From NCBI RefSeq assembly GCF_001457475.1, contig NZ_LN831029.1, positions 992,001 through 1,056,000 on the forward strand: DNA of 64,000 nt. Reading direction: 5' to 3'. Both the position numbers and the translations under genes were made by a program. Source of the DNA: Achromobacter xylosoxidans (GTDB lineage: Bacteria > Pseudomonadota > Gammaproteobacteria > Burkholderiales > Burkholderiaceae_B). Shown piece by piece: positions 18,711 through 28,236 of this stretch; position 1 is the first letter of the stretch; each line of letters opens with the position of its first letter. The notes beneath the pieces are model-generated. The model did no database searches. It was not told where the DNA came from and worked only from the letters and a program-made list of their open reading frames with translations.

Positions 18711-19919
18711 CTACGGTTTCCGGTCAGATTCGAGCGGGGGGTTGCGATTGGCCCAGCCGCCAGCCATCAGGGCCACGGAATAGGCCCAGAACAGCGGGGC
18801 GACGCCAATGACCGCACCCAGCGCGCCGAAGGTCAGCGGCAGGGAAACCTGGGAGCCGTTGATCAGCGCCATCCGCAACCCCACGGCTTCGGCGGCGCGG
18901 CCCGGCGGCGAATGCTGGTGCAGCAATGAAAGCATACTCGGTTGGCAGCAACCCAGCGCAAGCCCCAGGATGAAGGACAGCACGATCAGGACGCCAACGT
19001 CGGTGAACAGCGGATAAAGCATGAAATCGATGGCGGCGGTGGCCATGGCCACCCGCACCAGTGTCCAGGACCGCACCCGGCGCTGGATCAGGGGCAGTAC
19101 CAGGCGGATGATGAACGTTGCCGCCGCGAAGGACGCGAGAATGACGCCGATGGTGGTGGCTGACAGGCCGATGGCGACACCGAAGATCGGCACCACGAAC
19201 AAGTGCGTGTCCCAGGCGCCCGACAGGATGGTGTTGACCATCAGGATGCGGCGCAGCGCCGGCACCGCCAGCAGTTCCGTCACGCGGCGGCGCTGCGCTT
19301 CCTTCGTGCCGGCCAGCTGCGAATCCACCGCCTTCAATTGGTGCCGCAGCGCATACAGGCCGCCGGCCGACAGTAGCGGACCGAGCGTCAGCAGGCCGAA
19401 GGCCAGCCGGGTGCCCAGATGGTCGATCGCCAGGCCGGCGATCAGCGGTCCCGAGAAGCCCGAGCCCGCCAGCGCCAGCGACATCAGCGAGAAATTGCGC
19501 AGCCGCTGGGCCGGCTCGGCGTGGCCCAACAGGTCCTGCGTGGCCACTTGGTGCAGCATGAAGCCGATGCCGATGCAACAGGACGCCACCAGCAGCGCGA
19601 ACTGGGTCTGCGACAGGAACGGCAAGGCCGTGCCAACCGCCACCAGCGTGGTGCCGGTGACCAGCGGCCGGACGATGCCGACCCGGTCCACCCAGCGTCC
19701 GGCGCGCACCGAGAACAGCATCGGCAAAACCGCGAACACCGCCACCAGGGTGCCCACCTTGAAGGTCGACAGCCCCATTTGCAGCGCCGTCAGGGATACG
19801 GTGATCCGTCCCCCTGTCAGCGCCACATGGTTCAACATGGCCAGCAGGCACAACAGCGCCGCCCCGGAAAACTCCGGGGCGGCGCTGTGTGAAGAGGGGG
19901 GAGGGGGCGAATTGGACAC
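18711..19919 (-). CDS. Major facilitator superfamily transporter
   Basis: A 402-residue protein with about twelve hydrophobic segments. After TM2 it has VRAGRWVDRVGIVRPLV, the loop 2-3 signature (GxxxDRxGxRxx). The reading given starts at GTG 19919 without a clear ribosome site; an internal ATG (opening MLNHVAL) would trim most of TM1. A perfect 16-bp inverted repeat covers codons 11-22 of the long form, which makes the true start doubtful. Substrate unknown; a drug or metabolite exporter is the default reading. Confidence 0.82.
   Translation of the reverse strand: MSNSPPPPSSHSAAPEFSGAALLCLLAMLNHVALTGGRITVSLTALQMGLSTFKVGTLVAVFAVLPMLFSVRAGRWVDRVGIVRPLVTGTTLVAVGTALPFLSQTQFALLVASCCIGIGFMLHQVATQDLLGHAEPAQRLRNFSLMSLALAGSGFSGPLIAGLAIDHLGTRLAFGLLTLGPLLSAGGLYALRHQLKAVDSQLAGTKEAQRRRVTELLAVPALRRILMVNTILSGAWDTHLFVVPIFGVAIGLSATTIGVILASFAAATFIIRLVLPLIQRRVRSWTLVRVAMATAAIDFMLYPLFTDVGVLIVLSFILGLALGCCQPSMLSLLHQHSPPGRAAEAVGLRMALINGSQVSLPLTFGALGAVIGVAPLFWAYSVALMAGGWANRNPPLESDRKP
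19853..19888. repeat. Perfect 16-bp inverted repeat at the 5' end of the MFS gene
   Basis: The arm ACAGCGCCGCCCCGGA at 19853-19868 is followed by a four-base AAAC spacer and the exact complement at 19873-19888. In the MFS mRNA it would fold into a very stable hairpin within the first 70 bases, or in the leader if a later start is used. No U-run follows. Confidence 0.85.
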
Positions 19920-20334
19920 GGATACGGCTTAACTGCATTCATTCTGTCCCTATCGTCGCCCTATGTCGAGGCGTGGATTTTTTGCGCCGCCGCAATTCTC
20001 GATTGCCAATGGTGACAAGATAGGCGCCATCTATGGTCCAACTGAGATGGGGATGCGGCAAGATGGCATCACGTTGCCGGCAAGGTTCCATAGAATGGAA
20101 ACGCTAATGCGCCGCAACAGATGTATCGTTCGTGCAACGGAACAATATTGCCTGCCCACGACCCAATGCCGGGTGCTTTACCGTTTTTCACCCTTTCGCC
20201 ACAGATTGGCCATGCTTTGACGCAGCCCCCCGTTTAGGATGAGCGGGCAGTATGGGTACGTACAGCCGGCCCGATCCGTATCGAGTTATTCGAGTGGTGG
20301 ACGATGCCTCCGCCGCCTCCTCCGAACTGGTTCA
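19920..20334. other. Intergenic region between divergent MFS and macA genes
   Basis: 415 bases. Open frames here are short and show no recognisable protein. The sequence is slightly AT-richer than its surroundings and must contain the promoters of both divergent operons, but I see no convincing -35/-10 pair or operator. No regulator gene is adjacent. Confidence 0.5.
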
Positions 20335-21519
20335 ATGAAAAAGCCTCGTAGCAAAGTCCAGCGTTACGTCCTGATCGCCGTCGTTCTCCTGATCATCGCC
20401 TTTGGCGTCCGCGCCGCCTTTTTCTCGTCGCCGCCGCCGCCCACCTTCGCCGTGGCCGAGGTCGTCCGCGGCAATCTCGAAGACAGTGTGCTGGCCAGCG
20501 GCACCATGGACGCCATCGAGCGCGTCAGTGTCGGCGCGCAGGCCACCGGTCAGTTAAAGTCGCTGAAGGTGGCGTTGGGTGACCGCGTGACGCGCGGCCA
20601 ACTGGTCGCCGAGATCGACGACCTGACGCAGCAGAACGAACTGCGTAATACCCAGGCCGCCCTGCAGACACGCCGCGCCGAGCGCGCCGCCAAGGTCGCC
20701 ACCCTGAAGCAGGCCGAGCTGGCTTTCCGCCGGCAGCGCCAGATGCTGGCGGCCGACGCCAGTTCGCGCGAGGCCTTTGAATCGGCCGAGGCCACGCTGG
20801 GCGTGACCCGGGCCGATATCGCCGCGCTCGACGCCCAGATCGTCCAGGCCGAAATCGAGGTCGACAAGGCCAAGGTCAACCTGGGCTACACCCGTATCGT
20901 GTCGCCGATCGACGGCGTGGTGGTGGCGGTGGTGACCAAGGAAGGCCAGACCGTCAACGCGATCCAGAGCGCGCCCACCATCATCAAGGTGGCCCAGGTG
21001 GCCACCATGACCATCAAGGCGCAAATCTCCGAAGCCGACGTGACCCGCGTCAAGCCGGGCCTGCCCGTGTACTTCACCATCCTGGGCGAGCCGGACCACC
21101 GCTATCACGCCACGCTGCGCGCGGTGGAGCCGGCGCCGGATTCGATCCAGAAGGACGACGCCGCCACGTCGCTGACCTCGTCCAGCTCCACATCCACCAG
21201 CGCGGCCGTCTATTACAACGGGCTGTTCGACGTGCCCAACCCGGACGAGAAGCTGCGCATTTCCATGACGGCGCAGGTTTCCATCGTGCTGGGCGAGGCG
21301 CGCGACGCCGTGGTGGTGCCGGCCTCGGCCCTGGGCAAGCGCGGCGAGGACGGGCGCTACGAGGTGCGGGTGGTCGGCAAGGACAACCAGACCGAGACCC
21401 GCAAGGTCAAGATCGGCATGAACAACAACGTGCAGGCGCAGGTGCTGGAAGGCCTGGAGGTGGGCGAGCGCGTGGTGTCGGCCGACGCCGCGCCGGTGGC
21501 CGCCGCGGCGGGACGCTGA
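20335..21519 (+). CDS. macA: MacA-like periplasmic adaptor (membrane fusion protein)
   Basis: A 394-residue HlyD/MacA-type adaptor linking an inner-membrane MacB to an outer-membrane channel. A single N-terminal membrane anchor ([20 protein letters not shown]) is followed by the lipoyl half-motifs ([21 protein letters not shown] and [20 protein letters not shown]), with an alpha-hairpin rich in Gln/Ala/Arg between them, then beta-barrel and membrane-proximal domains. It begins at ATG 20335, which fits the family length better than the longer open frame. One base separates it from macB. MacAB-TolC exports macrolides and some periplasmic peptides. Confidence 0.92.
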   Translation: MKKPRSKVQRYVLIAVVLLIIAFGVRAAFFSSPPPPTFAVAEVVRGNLEDSVLASGTMDAIERVSVGAQATGQLKSLKVALGDRVTRGQLVAEIDDLTQQNELRNTQAALQTRRAERAAKVATLKQAELAFRRQRQMLAADASSREAFESAEATLGVTRADIAALDAQIVQAEIEVDKAKVNLGYTRIVSPIDGVVVAVVTKEGQTVNAIQSAPTIIKVAQVATMTIKAQISEADVTRVKPGLPVYFTILGEPDHRYHATLRAVEPAPDSIQKDDAATSLTSSSSTSTSAAVYYNGLFDVPNPDEKLRISMTAQVSIVLGEARDAVVVPASALGKRGEDGRYEVRVVGKDNQTETRKVKIGMNNNVQAQVLEGLEVGERVVSADAAPVAAAAGR

Positions 21520-21520
21520 T

Positions 21521-23479
21521 ATGGCCGAACCGTTGATTTCGCTGTCCGGCGTCCGGCGCGAATTCCCCGCTGGCGAGCAGACCATCGCCGTTCTCAAGGA
21601 CATCAACCTGACCATCGAGGCCGGGGAAATGGTGGCCATCGTCGGCGCGTCCGGTTCGGGCAAGTCGACCCTGATGAACATCCTGGGCTGCCTGGACCGC
21701 GCCACCAGCGGCGACTACCGTGTCAGCGGCCGCAGCACGGGCGAACTGGATCCGGACGAACTGGCCGAATTGCGGCGCGAGCATTTCGGCTTCATCTTCC
21801 AGCGCTATCACCTGCTGTCCGACCTGACGGCGCAGGGCAACGTCGAGGTGCCGGCCGTCTACGCCGGCAAGCGCCGCGAGGCCCGGCTGGAACGCGCCGC
21901 CGACCTGCTCGAGCGCCTGGGGCTGGGCGAACGCACCGGCCACCGCCCGGGCCAGCTGTCCGGCGGCCAGCAGCAGCGCGTGAGCATCGCCCGCGCGCTG
22001 ATGAATGGCGGCGACATCATCCTGGCCGACGAGCCGACCGGCGCGCTGGACACGCACACCGGCCAGGAAGTGCTGCGCATCCTGGAGGAACTTAACGCCG
22101 CCGGCCACACCATCATCCTGGTCACCCACGACATGAACGTGGCGCGGCACGCGCAGCGCATCATCGAGATCAGCGACGGCGAGATCGTCTCGGACCAGCG
22201 CAACCCCGACGCGCCGCGCATCGAGGCCGTGCGCGAAGAGGCGACGCCGCTGCCGCCGCGGCCGGCCTGGCAGGCTTACCTGGACCGCTGCGGCGAGGCG
22301 CTGCGCATGGCGCTGCTGGCCATGAACGCGCACCGCCTGCGCACCTCGCTGACCATGCTGGGCATCATCATCGGCATCGCCGCCGTGGTGTCGGTGGTGG
22401 CGCTGGGCGAGGGCTCGCGCCAGAAGATCCTGGAAGACATCAGCGAGATCGGTACCAATACCGTCGAAGTGTTTCCCGGCAAGGACTTCGGCGACGAAAA
22501 GGCCCTGACCATCCGCACCCTGGTGCCGGCCGATGCCGAGGCCCTGTCACGCGAGTCCTACGTGGACAGCGTCACGCCCGAGGTTTCCACCAGCAACACG
22601 CTGCGCTATCGCAACGTGGCGGTGAATGGCTCGATCCAGGGCGTGGGCGAGCAGTACTTCCGGGTGCGCGCGGTCAAGCTGGCGCAGGGCAAGTTCTTCG
22701 ATGCCACCAGCGTGGCGCGGCGCGCCCAGGAAGTGGTGATCGACGAGAGCACCCGCAAGACCCTGTTCGGTTCGCACACCGACCCGATCGGTCAGGTGGT
22801 GTTCCTGGGATCGATGCCGGCGCGGGTGATCGGCGTCACCAAGAAGAACGACACGGTGTTCGGCAACAACGAGACCTTGAACGTGTGGATTCCCTACACC
22901 ACGGCGCTGTCGCGCGTGCTGGGGCAGCAGCACCTCAAGAGCATCACCGTGCGCGTCAACGACGCCGCGCCGCCGGCGGCGGCCGAGCAGGCCATCACCA
23001 AGGTGCTGCTGCGGCGCCACGTGGTGAAGGATTTCTTCGTGTTCAACACTGATGCGATCCGCAAGACCATCGAGCGCACCACGGCCACCATGACGCTGCT
23101 GGTATCGCTGATCGCGCTGATCTCGCTGATGGTCGGCGGCATCGGCGTCATGAACATCATGCTGGTGTCGGTGACCGAGCGTACCCGCGAGATCGGCGTG
23201 CGCATGGCGGTGGGCGCGCGTCGCAGCGACATCATGCAGCAGTTCCTGATCGAAGCCGTGCTGGTCTGCCTGATCGGCGGCGCCGTGGGCATCGCACTGT
23301 CGCTGGGCCTGGGCGTGCTGGTCTCGAAAGCGACCGGCGGGTCCTTCCGCATGATCTATTCCACCGCGTCGATGGTGGCGGCATTCACCTGCTCGACCCT
23401 GATCGGTGTGCTGTTTGGTTATCTCCCGGCGCGCAACGCGGCGCGCCTGGATCCCGTCGAGGCCCTGGCCCGGGAATGA
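21521..23479 (+). CDS. macB: MacB-like ABC exporter (ATPase fused to permease)
   Basis: 652 residues, the usual MacB length. The cytosolic ABC domain has Walker [17 protein letters not shown]-loop FIFQRYHLL, signature [15 protein letters not shown] and Walker [15 protein letters not shown] segment near residue 275 is followed by a large periplasmic domain and three C-terminal FtsX-type TM segments, including the [21 protein letters not shown] signature turn ([19 protein letters not shown]). It acts as a mechanotransmission pump driving the adaptor and outer-membrane channel. It is coupled to macA (1 base) and the nodT gene. Confidence 0.95.
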   Translation: MAEPLISLSGVRREFPAGEQTIAVLKDINLTIEAGEMVAIVGASGSGKSTLMNILGCLDRATSGDYRVSGRSTGELDPDELAELRREHFGFIFQRYHLLSDLTAQGNVEVPAVYAGKRREARLERAADLLERLGLGERTGHRPGQLSGGQQQRVSIARALMNGGDIILADEPTGALDTHTGQEVLRILEELNAAGHTIILVTHDMNVARHAQRIIEISDGEIVSDQRNPDAPRIEAVREEATPLPPRPAWQAYLDRCGEALRMALLAMNAHRLRTSLTMLGIIIGIAAVVSVVALGEGSRQKILEDISEIGTNTVEVFPGKDFGDEKALTIRTLVPADAEALSRESYVDSVTPEVSTSNTLRYRNVAVNGSIQGVGEQYFRVRAVKLAQGKFFDATSVARRAQEVVIDESTRKTLFGSHTDPIGQVVFLGSMPARVIGVTKKNDTVFGNNETLNVWIPYTTALSRVLGQQHLKSITVRVNDAAPPAAAEQAITKVLLRRHVVKDFFVFNTDAIRKTIERTTATMTLLVSLIALISLMVGGIGVMNIMLVSVTERTREIGVRMAVGARRSDIMQQFLIEAVLVCLIGGAVGIALSLGLGVLVSKATGGSFRMIYSTASMVAAFTCSTLIGVLFGYLPARNAARLDPVEALARE

Positions 23480-23484
23480 GAACG

Positions 23485-24912
23485 ATGAAAGCTGTTTCCC
23501 TGATCCGCAAACCCGCCGCCCTGGCCCTGGCGCTGGCCCTGACCGGCTGCGGCGGCCTGCTCAAGAGCGAATACGAAACGCCGCGGACGCAGTCGCCGGC
23601 CGCCTGGCGCCACGGCGCGGGCGCCGACGCGCCCGCCAACGCGCTGGCCGCTGGCGGCGCCTGGTGGCGCAATTTCAACGACCCGGTGCTGGACGGCCTG
23701 GTCGATGGCGCGCTGGCGCGCAACAACGACCTGGCCGCCGCCGCCATCCGCGTGCGCCGCGCGCAATTGCAGGCCGGGCTGGCGCAGGACCAACTGATCC
23801 CGCAACTGTCCGGCACCGGCAACGTGACGCGCGCGCGCAACCTGCGCGGCGAACGCGAAATCACGCGCACCAACAGCGCCGAACTGTCGATCGGCTACGA
23901 GGTCGACCTGTGGGGCAAACTGTCGCGCCAGCTCGACGCCGCCGAATGGGAGGCGCTCGCCAGCGAGCAGGACCGCCAGAGCTCCGCGCTGTCGCTGGTG
24001 GGCACTACCGCCACGCTGTATTGGCAGACCGCCTTCATCAACCAGCGCATCGCCAGCAGCCTGGAGAGCATCGCCTACGCCCGCAAGACGCAGGAACTGG
24101 TGCGCGCGCAATATGCCGCCGGCGGCGCCTCGGCGCTGGAAGTGGCCGAGGCCGAGCAGACCGTGGCCAGCCAGCAGGCGGCGCATGCGCTGCTGGTGCA
24201 GCAGCGCGTGGAATACGTGAACGCGCTGGCGATCCTGTTCGACGGCCCGCCCGACCGCACCATGGCCGACCCGCAACGCCTGCCGCAGTACCCGCTGCCG
24301 CAGGCGCGCGAAGGCGTGCCGGCCGAACTGCTGGGCCGCCGTCCCGACCTGCGCGCCGCCGAACTGCGCCTGCGGGAGTCGCTGTCGAACATTGACGCGG
24401 CCCGCGCCAGTTTCTACCCGACGCTGAACCTGACCGGCGCGCTGGGCAGCTCCAGCCCGACGCTGTCGAATGTGCTGCAGAACCCCGTGGGCACGCTGAC
24501 GGGGGCGCTGACGCTGCCGTTCCTTCAATTCAACCGCCTGAACCTGAACCTGAAGGTCTCGCGCGCGGATTTCGACGAACGGGTGGTGAGCTTCCGCCAG
24601 GCGCTGTACCAGGCCATGGCGGATGTGGAAAACGCGTTGTCGAACCGGACGCAGTTGCGCCTGCAGGCGGAGCAGTTGGACGCGTCGCTGAAGGCGGCGC
24701 GCGAGGCGGAGCGCCTGTACGAGGTGCGCTACCGAGCAGGATCGGTGTCGTTGCGGTTCTGGTTGGATGCGCAAGAGAAGCGGCGCGCAGCCGAGATCGC
24801 GCGGGACGAGAATGCCCTGAATCGGTTGGTGAATCAGGTGAAGGTCTATCAGGCGCTGGGAGGAGACGATGCCGTCGTCATGGCCGGTGCTGGCGCGGTG
24901 GACGGCCGATGA
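23485..24912 (+). CDS. NodT/RND-type outer-membrane efflux lipoprotein
   Basis: A 475-residue TolC-fold protein. The signal peptide ends in the lipobox LTGC-GG, so it is lipid-anchored like OprM/NodT. Two repeats of coiled-coil and beta-strand follow, with the conserved GYEVDLWGKLSRQLDAAEWE in the first half, LLGRRPDLRAAELRLRES, and FYPTLNLTGALGSSS. An upstream in-frame ATG at 23476 overlaps the macB stop; ATG 23485 is given because GGGAATGAGA precedes it. It completes a MacA-MacB-OMP tripartite pump. Confidence 0.93.
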   Translation: MKAVSLIRKPAALALALALTGCGGLLKSEYETPRTQSPAAWRHGAGADAPANALAAGGAWWRNFNDPVLDGLVDGALARNNDLAAAAIRVRRAQLQAGLAQDQLIPQLSGTGNVTRARNLRGEREITRTNSAELSIGYEVDLWGKLSRQLDAAEWEALASEQDRQSSALSLVGTTATLYWQTAFINQRIASSLESIAYARKTQELVRAQYAAGGASALEVAEAEQTVASQQAAHALLVQQRVEYVNALAILFDGPPDRTMADPQRLPQYPLPQAREGVPAELLGRRPDLRAAELRLRESLSNIDAARASFYPTLNLTGALGSSSPTLSNVLQNPVGTLTGALTLPFLQFNRLNLNLKVSRADFDERVVSFRQALYQAMADVENALSNRTQLRLQAEQLDASLKAAREAERLYEVRYRAGSVSLRFWLDAQEKRRAAEIARDENALNRLVNQVKVYQALGGDDAVVMAGAGAVDGR

Positions 24913-25254
24913 GCGGATCGCGCCCATAGCGCGTTGAAAAAAGCCCCGGCGTCGGCGCGCGATATCGCCGGCGCCAGCGCTGAAATCCGATCGCGTCCGA
25001 TCCTCCTGGCCGCGTCAACTTCGATATTGGCTCGGGCAGTTCGCAAGCTGACCCGCAGCGCTTCGGCCTGTTCCCGAATCGTCGCCCATGCCGTCAGATT
25101 CGGACGGTTTCACCTGATGCAATAGAAGACGGAAAGCAGCGTCAGCCGACGCTGAATCATGAAGGCCGTCGCTACAATCGATTGACCGCGCAATACCCCG
25201 CCAGACTGATCACGTTCACCGCAACGTAGGATCACCGTCACCGAAATACTCAGA
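24913..25254. other. Intergenic region before the LysR gene
   Basis: 342 bases with no credible gene. At 24949-24976 there is an imperfect inverted repeat (GGCGTCGGCG / CGCCGGCGCC) preceded by AAAAAAGCCCC, so on the minus strand it looks like a terminator followed by a T-run, though no minus-strand gene feeds it. It marks the transition from the macAB operon to the accessory locus. Confidence 0.4.
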
Positions 25255-26163
25255 ATGAACTTGCGACTGCTGAAGTACTTCGCTGTGTTGGCCGACGAGT
25301 TGAACTATCGCCGCGCCGCCGAACGGCTGCATATTGAAATCTCGCCGTTGTCTCGGGCGATTCAATCGCTGGAAACCACCTTGGGGGTGTCTCTTTTTGT
25401 GCGCTCCAACCGCGGCACCCTGCTCACGCCGGAGGGGGAGGCGCTACGGGAACACATCCCGGCCATATTCAGTGCAATCGGCCATGCACGCGACAGCGTC
25501 CTAGGCGTGGCCGTTGGCAATCGCGGCGCGCTACATATTGCCCTGTCAGAAGGAATGAACCCGACGCGATTGGCCGCGTTGATGGCCGGTTGCCGCGCGG
25601 ACGAGCCGCGCGTGGTCATCCATTTTTCGGAGGTGCCGTTCGCCCAGCAGCTCGCAGGCCTGGACCAAGGCCTTTACGACCTGGGTTTCGCGCCATCCGA
25701 CCACGTGGGCCGCGGCATCGTGGCTGAACGAGCCTGGCAAGATCCGATCCATGTGGTCCTCCCCACCGGCCACCCGTTGCTGGCGATGGAAGTGATTCCC
25801 TTGAGCGAGGTTCTCAGGCATCCCCTGGTACTTGGCGATCCGAAGTATTGCGAGGGATGCCGCCAGCAAATCGACCGCTTGATCAGTAAGGGTTCGGCCC
25901 AACCTCTCGTGGCGGCGCAGGTGCAGTCGACCTATCTCATGCTTTCGATGGTGGCCGCTGGCGTCGGCCTCGCACTGGTGGGCGCTTCCCAGGCCCTTTC
26001 AAACTGGGAACTCGGCATCCTCAGCCGCCCGCTGGCCGAGCCGGCGGCGTTGACGACTTGGCTCCTGCGCTCAACCCGTGTCGCACGCCAGAACGTGGCG
26101 CGCTTCGTTGAGCGGGTGATTGCCATGCGCGAAGACACCTCTCCACCTTCCCGCGCGCGGTAA
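25255..26163 (+). CDS. LysR-family transcriptional regulator
   Basis: A 302-residue LysR regulator: HTH LRLLKYFAVLADELNYRRAA then HIEISPLSRAIQSLE, an effector domain from GALHIALSEGMNPTRLAALM, and a LEVPF-like FSEVPFAQQLAGLDQGLYDLG region resembling the CatM/BenM group. The HIEISPLSRAI variant replaces the usual SQPPLSRQI. It has somewhat lower GC than the chromosomal genes to its left and ends 192 bases before the first A gene, pointing toward it. Whether it controls the A/B array is unknown. Confidence 0.88.
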   Translation: MNLRLLKYFAVLADELNYRRAAERLHIEISPLSRAIQSLETTLGVSLFVRSNRGTLLTPEGEALREHIPAIFSAIGHARDSVLGVAVGNRGALHIALSEGMNPTRLAALMAGCRADEPRVVIHFSEVPFAQQLAGLDQGLYDLGFAPSDHVGRGIVAERAWQDPIHVVLPTGHPLLAMEVIPLSEVLRHPLVLGDPKYCEGCRQQIDRLISKGSAQPLVAAQVQSTYLMLSMVAAGVGLALVGASQALSNWELGILSRPLAEPAALTTWLLRSTRVARQNVARFVERVIAMREDTSPPSRAR

Positions 26164-26205
26164 ACGGCCACTATCGGCGCGTGAGCCCGGCTCGATCACA
26201 TCCCC

Positions 26206-26355
26206 ACGTTACCTTTTGGGCCTATCACGTTGCCCATAAGGCAACGTGATAGGCCTTTCGCCGTTCTAGATTGAAAGGTCCAATTCCCTGTCTTTGTGGC
26301 GCTTTTGGAAAAGAAGTCAGGGGTGTCAATTGCTGGAATCAATCAGGAGCTGCTT
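26206..26355 (+). promoter_or_regulatory. Leader of array unit 1
   Basis: The first copy of a leader shared by the array units. The conserved parts are ACGTTACCTTTT, ATAAGGCAACGT and CGCCGTTCTAGATTGAAA, followed by AATTCCCTG and the ribosome site AGGAG before the GTG start. TAGATT could be a -10 element, but I see no matching -35. Compare the copies at 28237 and 31629, which agree with each other more closely than with this one. Confidence 0.55.
26219..26255. repeat. Perfect 16-bp hairpin upstream of A1
   Basis: GGCCTATCACGTTGCC (26219-26234), loop CATAA, and the exact complement (26240-26255), then TTTCG. It may be the terminator of the LysR gene or a control element of A1. The leaders of A2 and A4 keep the right arm core but have a decayed left arm. 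Confidence 0.8.
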
Positions 26356-27216
26356 GTGCAAGTATCCAATTCAACGCTGTCAGGTCCGAGCGGCCCGCTC
26401 GGATTCAACTATTCGTCCACGCGGTTCACCACCGACGCGAATGGGGAAGCTCGCTTTACCGAAGTCATGGGTTCTGCGAAGCAAAAATATATCGAAAGTT
26501 CCCCCGCATCGAAGGCCGTGACCCTGTCTGATAAGGCGGTGGCGCTGTCAAGCCAGGAGACCGAAGATGAGGATGCAGATCTCAGCTTGTTGGCGTGCTG
26601 GACACCGGAAGCTCTGGCGCGTTTCGCAAATAACTATACAGAGGCCGAACGGTATCAGAAGCTCGAGATTATGGTTTTCAATAGCGCATATACGCCAGGG
26701 CACGATTGCAGCGAACTCACGTCGGAGGGCGGGCCCATATATTATGGGACCACGAGAATTCTGGTCACGCCCGAAAGGGAGGCCGCGTTAAAGCGGCAGC
26801 ACGATACATTTGCAGCTCAACAGGAAGCCTTGTATGTCACCGAAATGAGTAAGGGGAGCTCGGCTATGGATATCTACAAGAAGATCGGGAAGCTGATTTT
26901 GGCGCAGCCGGATGATTTTGCCTATAAATTTGGGATTAGTGTCAAATATCGCGAAAGAATGGATGCTCTTACCGCGGCTTATAACAGTGCGCATAATAGC
27001 CAGTTTGGCAGGCATGTCGATCATTCCTCATCTAGTATGCCACTCTCGAATGAGTCGAAGGTTGACGCATTGGTGAAAGCGAAGACTGGCCTTGCGCATA
27101 ATTCCGTATTGCAAAAAGCGAGTGATCTAGAGCGGCAGCGGCAACAAATATTAATGGACCTGCTTCATGGGAAAGCAGGTTTTAGGTCTAAATCTGCATC
27201 CCGCCACCGAGTGTAG
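26356..27216 (+). CDS. Array protein A1, function unknown
   Basis: A 286-residue protein I do not recognise. There is no signal peptide or membrane segment; it is hydrophilic with an acidic stretch (SSQETEDEDADLSLLACW). Common features of the A family are the Ser/Thr/Asn-rich start (VQVSNSTLSGPSGPLGF), the FTEVMGSAKQKYIES segment, WTPEALARFANNYTEAERYQ, YYGTTRILVTPE, a GSSAMDIYKKIGKLILAQP helix, DDFAYKFGISVKYRE, and a basic C-terminus with MDLLHGKAG. I chose GTG 26356 because AGGAG sits five bases upstream and A2, A3 and A4 all start at the same residue; an upstream ATG at 26296 would add 20 unrelated residues. GC is clearly below the flanks. A terminator follows, so A1 is its own transcript. 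Partner of B1, or cargo of the exporter downstream, by context only. Confidence 0.8.
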   Translation: MQVSNSTLSGPSGPLGFNYSSTRFTTDANGEARFTEVMGSAKQKYIESSPASKAVTLSDKAVALSSQETEDEDADLSLLACWTPEALARFANNYTEAERYQKLEIMVFNSAYTPGHDCSELTSEGGPIYYGTTRILVTPEREAALKRQHDTFAAQQEALYVTEMSKGSSAMDIYKKIGKLILAQPDDFAYKFGISVKYRERMDALTAAYNSAHNSQFGRHVDHSSSSMPLSNESKVDALVKAKTGLAHNSVLQKASDLERQRQQILMDLLHGKAGFRSKSASRHRV

Positions 27217-27278
27217 GTTGTAAATTTAAAAGTCCTGCGCCCGGGCTGTTTTTAGAAAAAATTCCTGGCAGAAGTGGT

Positions 27279-27310
27279 GCTCGATGATTTTCATCGGGCA
27301 TTTTTTATTT
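27279..27310 (+). terminator. Rho-independent terminator after A1
   Basis: A 9-bp stem (GCTCGATGA / TCATCGGGC, one G-U pair) with a TTT loop, followed by ATTTTTTATTT. It separates A1 from B1. Confidence 0.8.
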
Positions 27311-27341
27311 CGTAATCTGGCCGGTTTTGCCTGATTTATAA

Positions 27342-27417
27342 GGTCACGCGTGTTCCAAAAATAGCAATATGCGAGTTCGCGGCCGCGTTCAAATTGAGGT
27401 GGCAGGTCGTCAACCTG
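27342..27417 (+). promoter_or_regulatory. Conserved upstream block of B1 with palindrome
   Basis: One of three copies of a ~75-base block found about 100 bases before each B gene. It starts GGTCACGCGTGTTCC, contains AAAAATAGCAATA and TTCAAATTGA, and ends in CAGGTcgtcaACCTG (27403-27417). Conservation across otherwise diverging spacers marks it as the likely promoter/operator of B. Confidence 0.6.
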
Positions 27418-27525
27418 CTTCACCCTGCATGTTGACCAAGTTTTTGAAGCATAAGTCATCCCAAGGGTGAGTTCGGCATCAGTCGATGATTGGTGCATAG
27501 TCAACGTACCCCATGGAGAGATTTT

Positions 27526-27936
27526 ATGAAAAATCGATTGTTGCATGTTTCGGTTGTTACTTCTCTTTTGTTCTCCGGCAGCGCGTTTGCCGGTGATTAT
27601 GTGTGGTCCACCTATAAGAGTGGTGACTATGTGTCGAGAAGAGGGGGAACCGCCACGGTTGTGTATCAACCCAGCAATTTTCTTGCCTCGCCACTGGGAA
27701 AGACCGTCACTGGTGTGCAAGTTCAGCTTCAAGATAGTTCTCAGGCAAACGTATCAATGGAGGTTTGCTATAACGGCCCGATCGATTGCTATCCCATAAC
27801 CTACAATGGACAAATCTATAAAATGTTTAATGGCAGGCCGGCCGATAAGCCGTTCACGGTAAGGTATACCGGTACTGGTCTTGGTCCGTATCCACGCTAC
27901 GTTATCGCCACGATGGTGGTCTATTACGGCGATTAA
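27526..27936 (+). CDS. Array protein B1, small Sec-exported protein
   Basis: 136 residues. A clean Sec signal peptide (MKNRLLHVSVVTSLLFSGSAFA) would be cleaved before GDYVWSTYK, leaving ~114 residues. The mature part is rich in Tyr, Gly, Thr and Val with alternating hydrophobic positions, so a beta fold is likely. One Cys pair, CYNGPIDC, could form a disulfide. It ends YTGTGLGPYPRYVIATM and VVYYGD, strongly conserved in all B copies. GGAGAG precedes the ATG. I recognise no family. Being Sec-exported, small and disulfide-bearing, it resembles the kind of periplasmic polypeptide that MacAB-TolC can export (as for E. coli heat-stable enterotoxin II); that it is cargo of the exporter at 33.5-38.1 kb is inference. 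Confidence 0.85.
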   Translation: MKNRLLHVSVVTSLLFSGSAFAGDYVWSTYKSGDYVSRRGGTATVVYQPSNFLASPLGKTVTGVQVQLQDSSQANVSMEVCYNGPIDCYPITYNGQIYKMFNGRPADKPFTVRYTGTGLGPYPRYVIATMVVYYGD

Positions 27937-28018
27937 CTAACTCCTTGAGTGGCGACTCGTAGATCTGGCGTTGAGTTGTTGTCGAAGCTATTCGCGTCGA
28001 TTTCGGACTATGTGATCG

Positions 28019-28235
28019 ATGCGAATTACTGACACTCCCGGCCTTCCGCTCATTCAAATCACACGTGTCGGCCATACCTATCGCATGGGTAGCCAGTCCA
28101 TACCCGTGCTGCGTGACGTGGCATTCGAGATCCATTCCGGTAAAACATGCGCGATGCTCGGGGCTTCCGGTTCCGGCGAGAGCACGTTGCTCAACCTCCT
28201 GGGCTTGCTCGACCAGCTTTCGGCGGACCGGTTCC
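28019..28235 (+). pseudogene. ABC ATPase 5' relic (unit 1)
   Basis: The first ~70 codons match the start of the intact ATPase at 33469 (LIQITRVGHTYRMGSQS, VLRDVAFEIHSGKTCAMLG, LLNLLGLLDQ) and then run straight into the leader of A2. Walker A is GASGSGEST: the catalytic Lys is Glu. The open frame continues to 28312 through non-homologous leader sequence. It lacks Q-loop, signature and Walker B, so it cannot be an ATPase. It is best read as the scar of a tandem duplication. Confidence 0.88.
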
Positions 28236-28236
28236 T

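Noticed and set aside
24934..25125. 63-codon open frame between the NodT gene and the LysR gene
   Set aside because: No ribosome site, no family resemblance and composition like neighbouring noncoding sequence.
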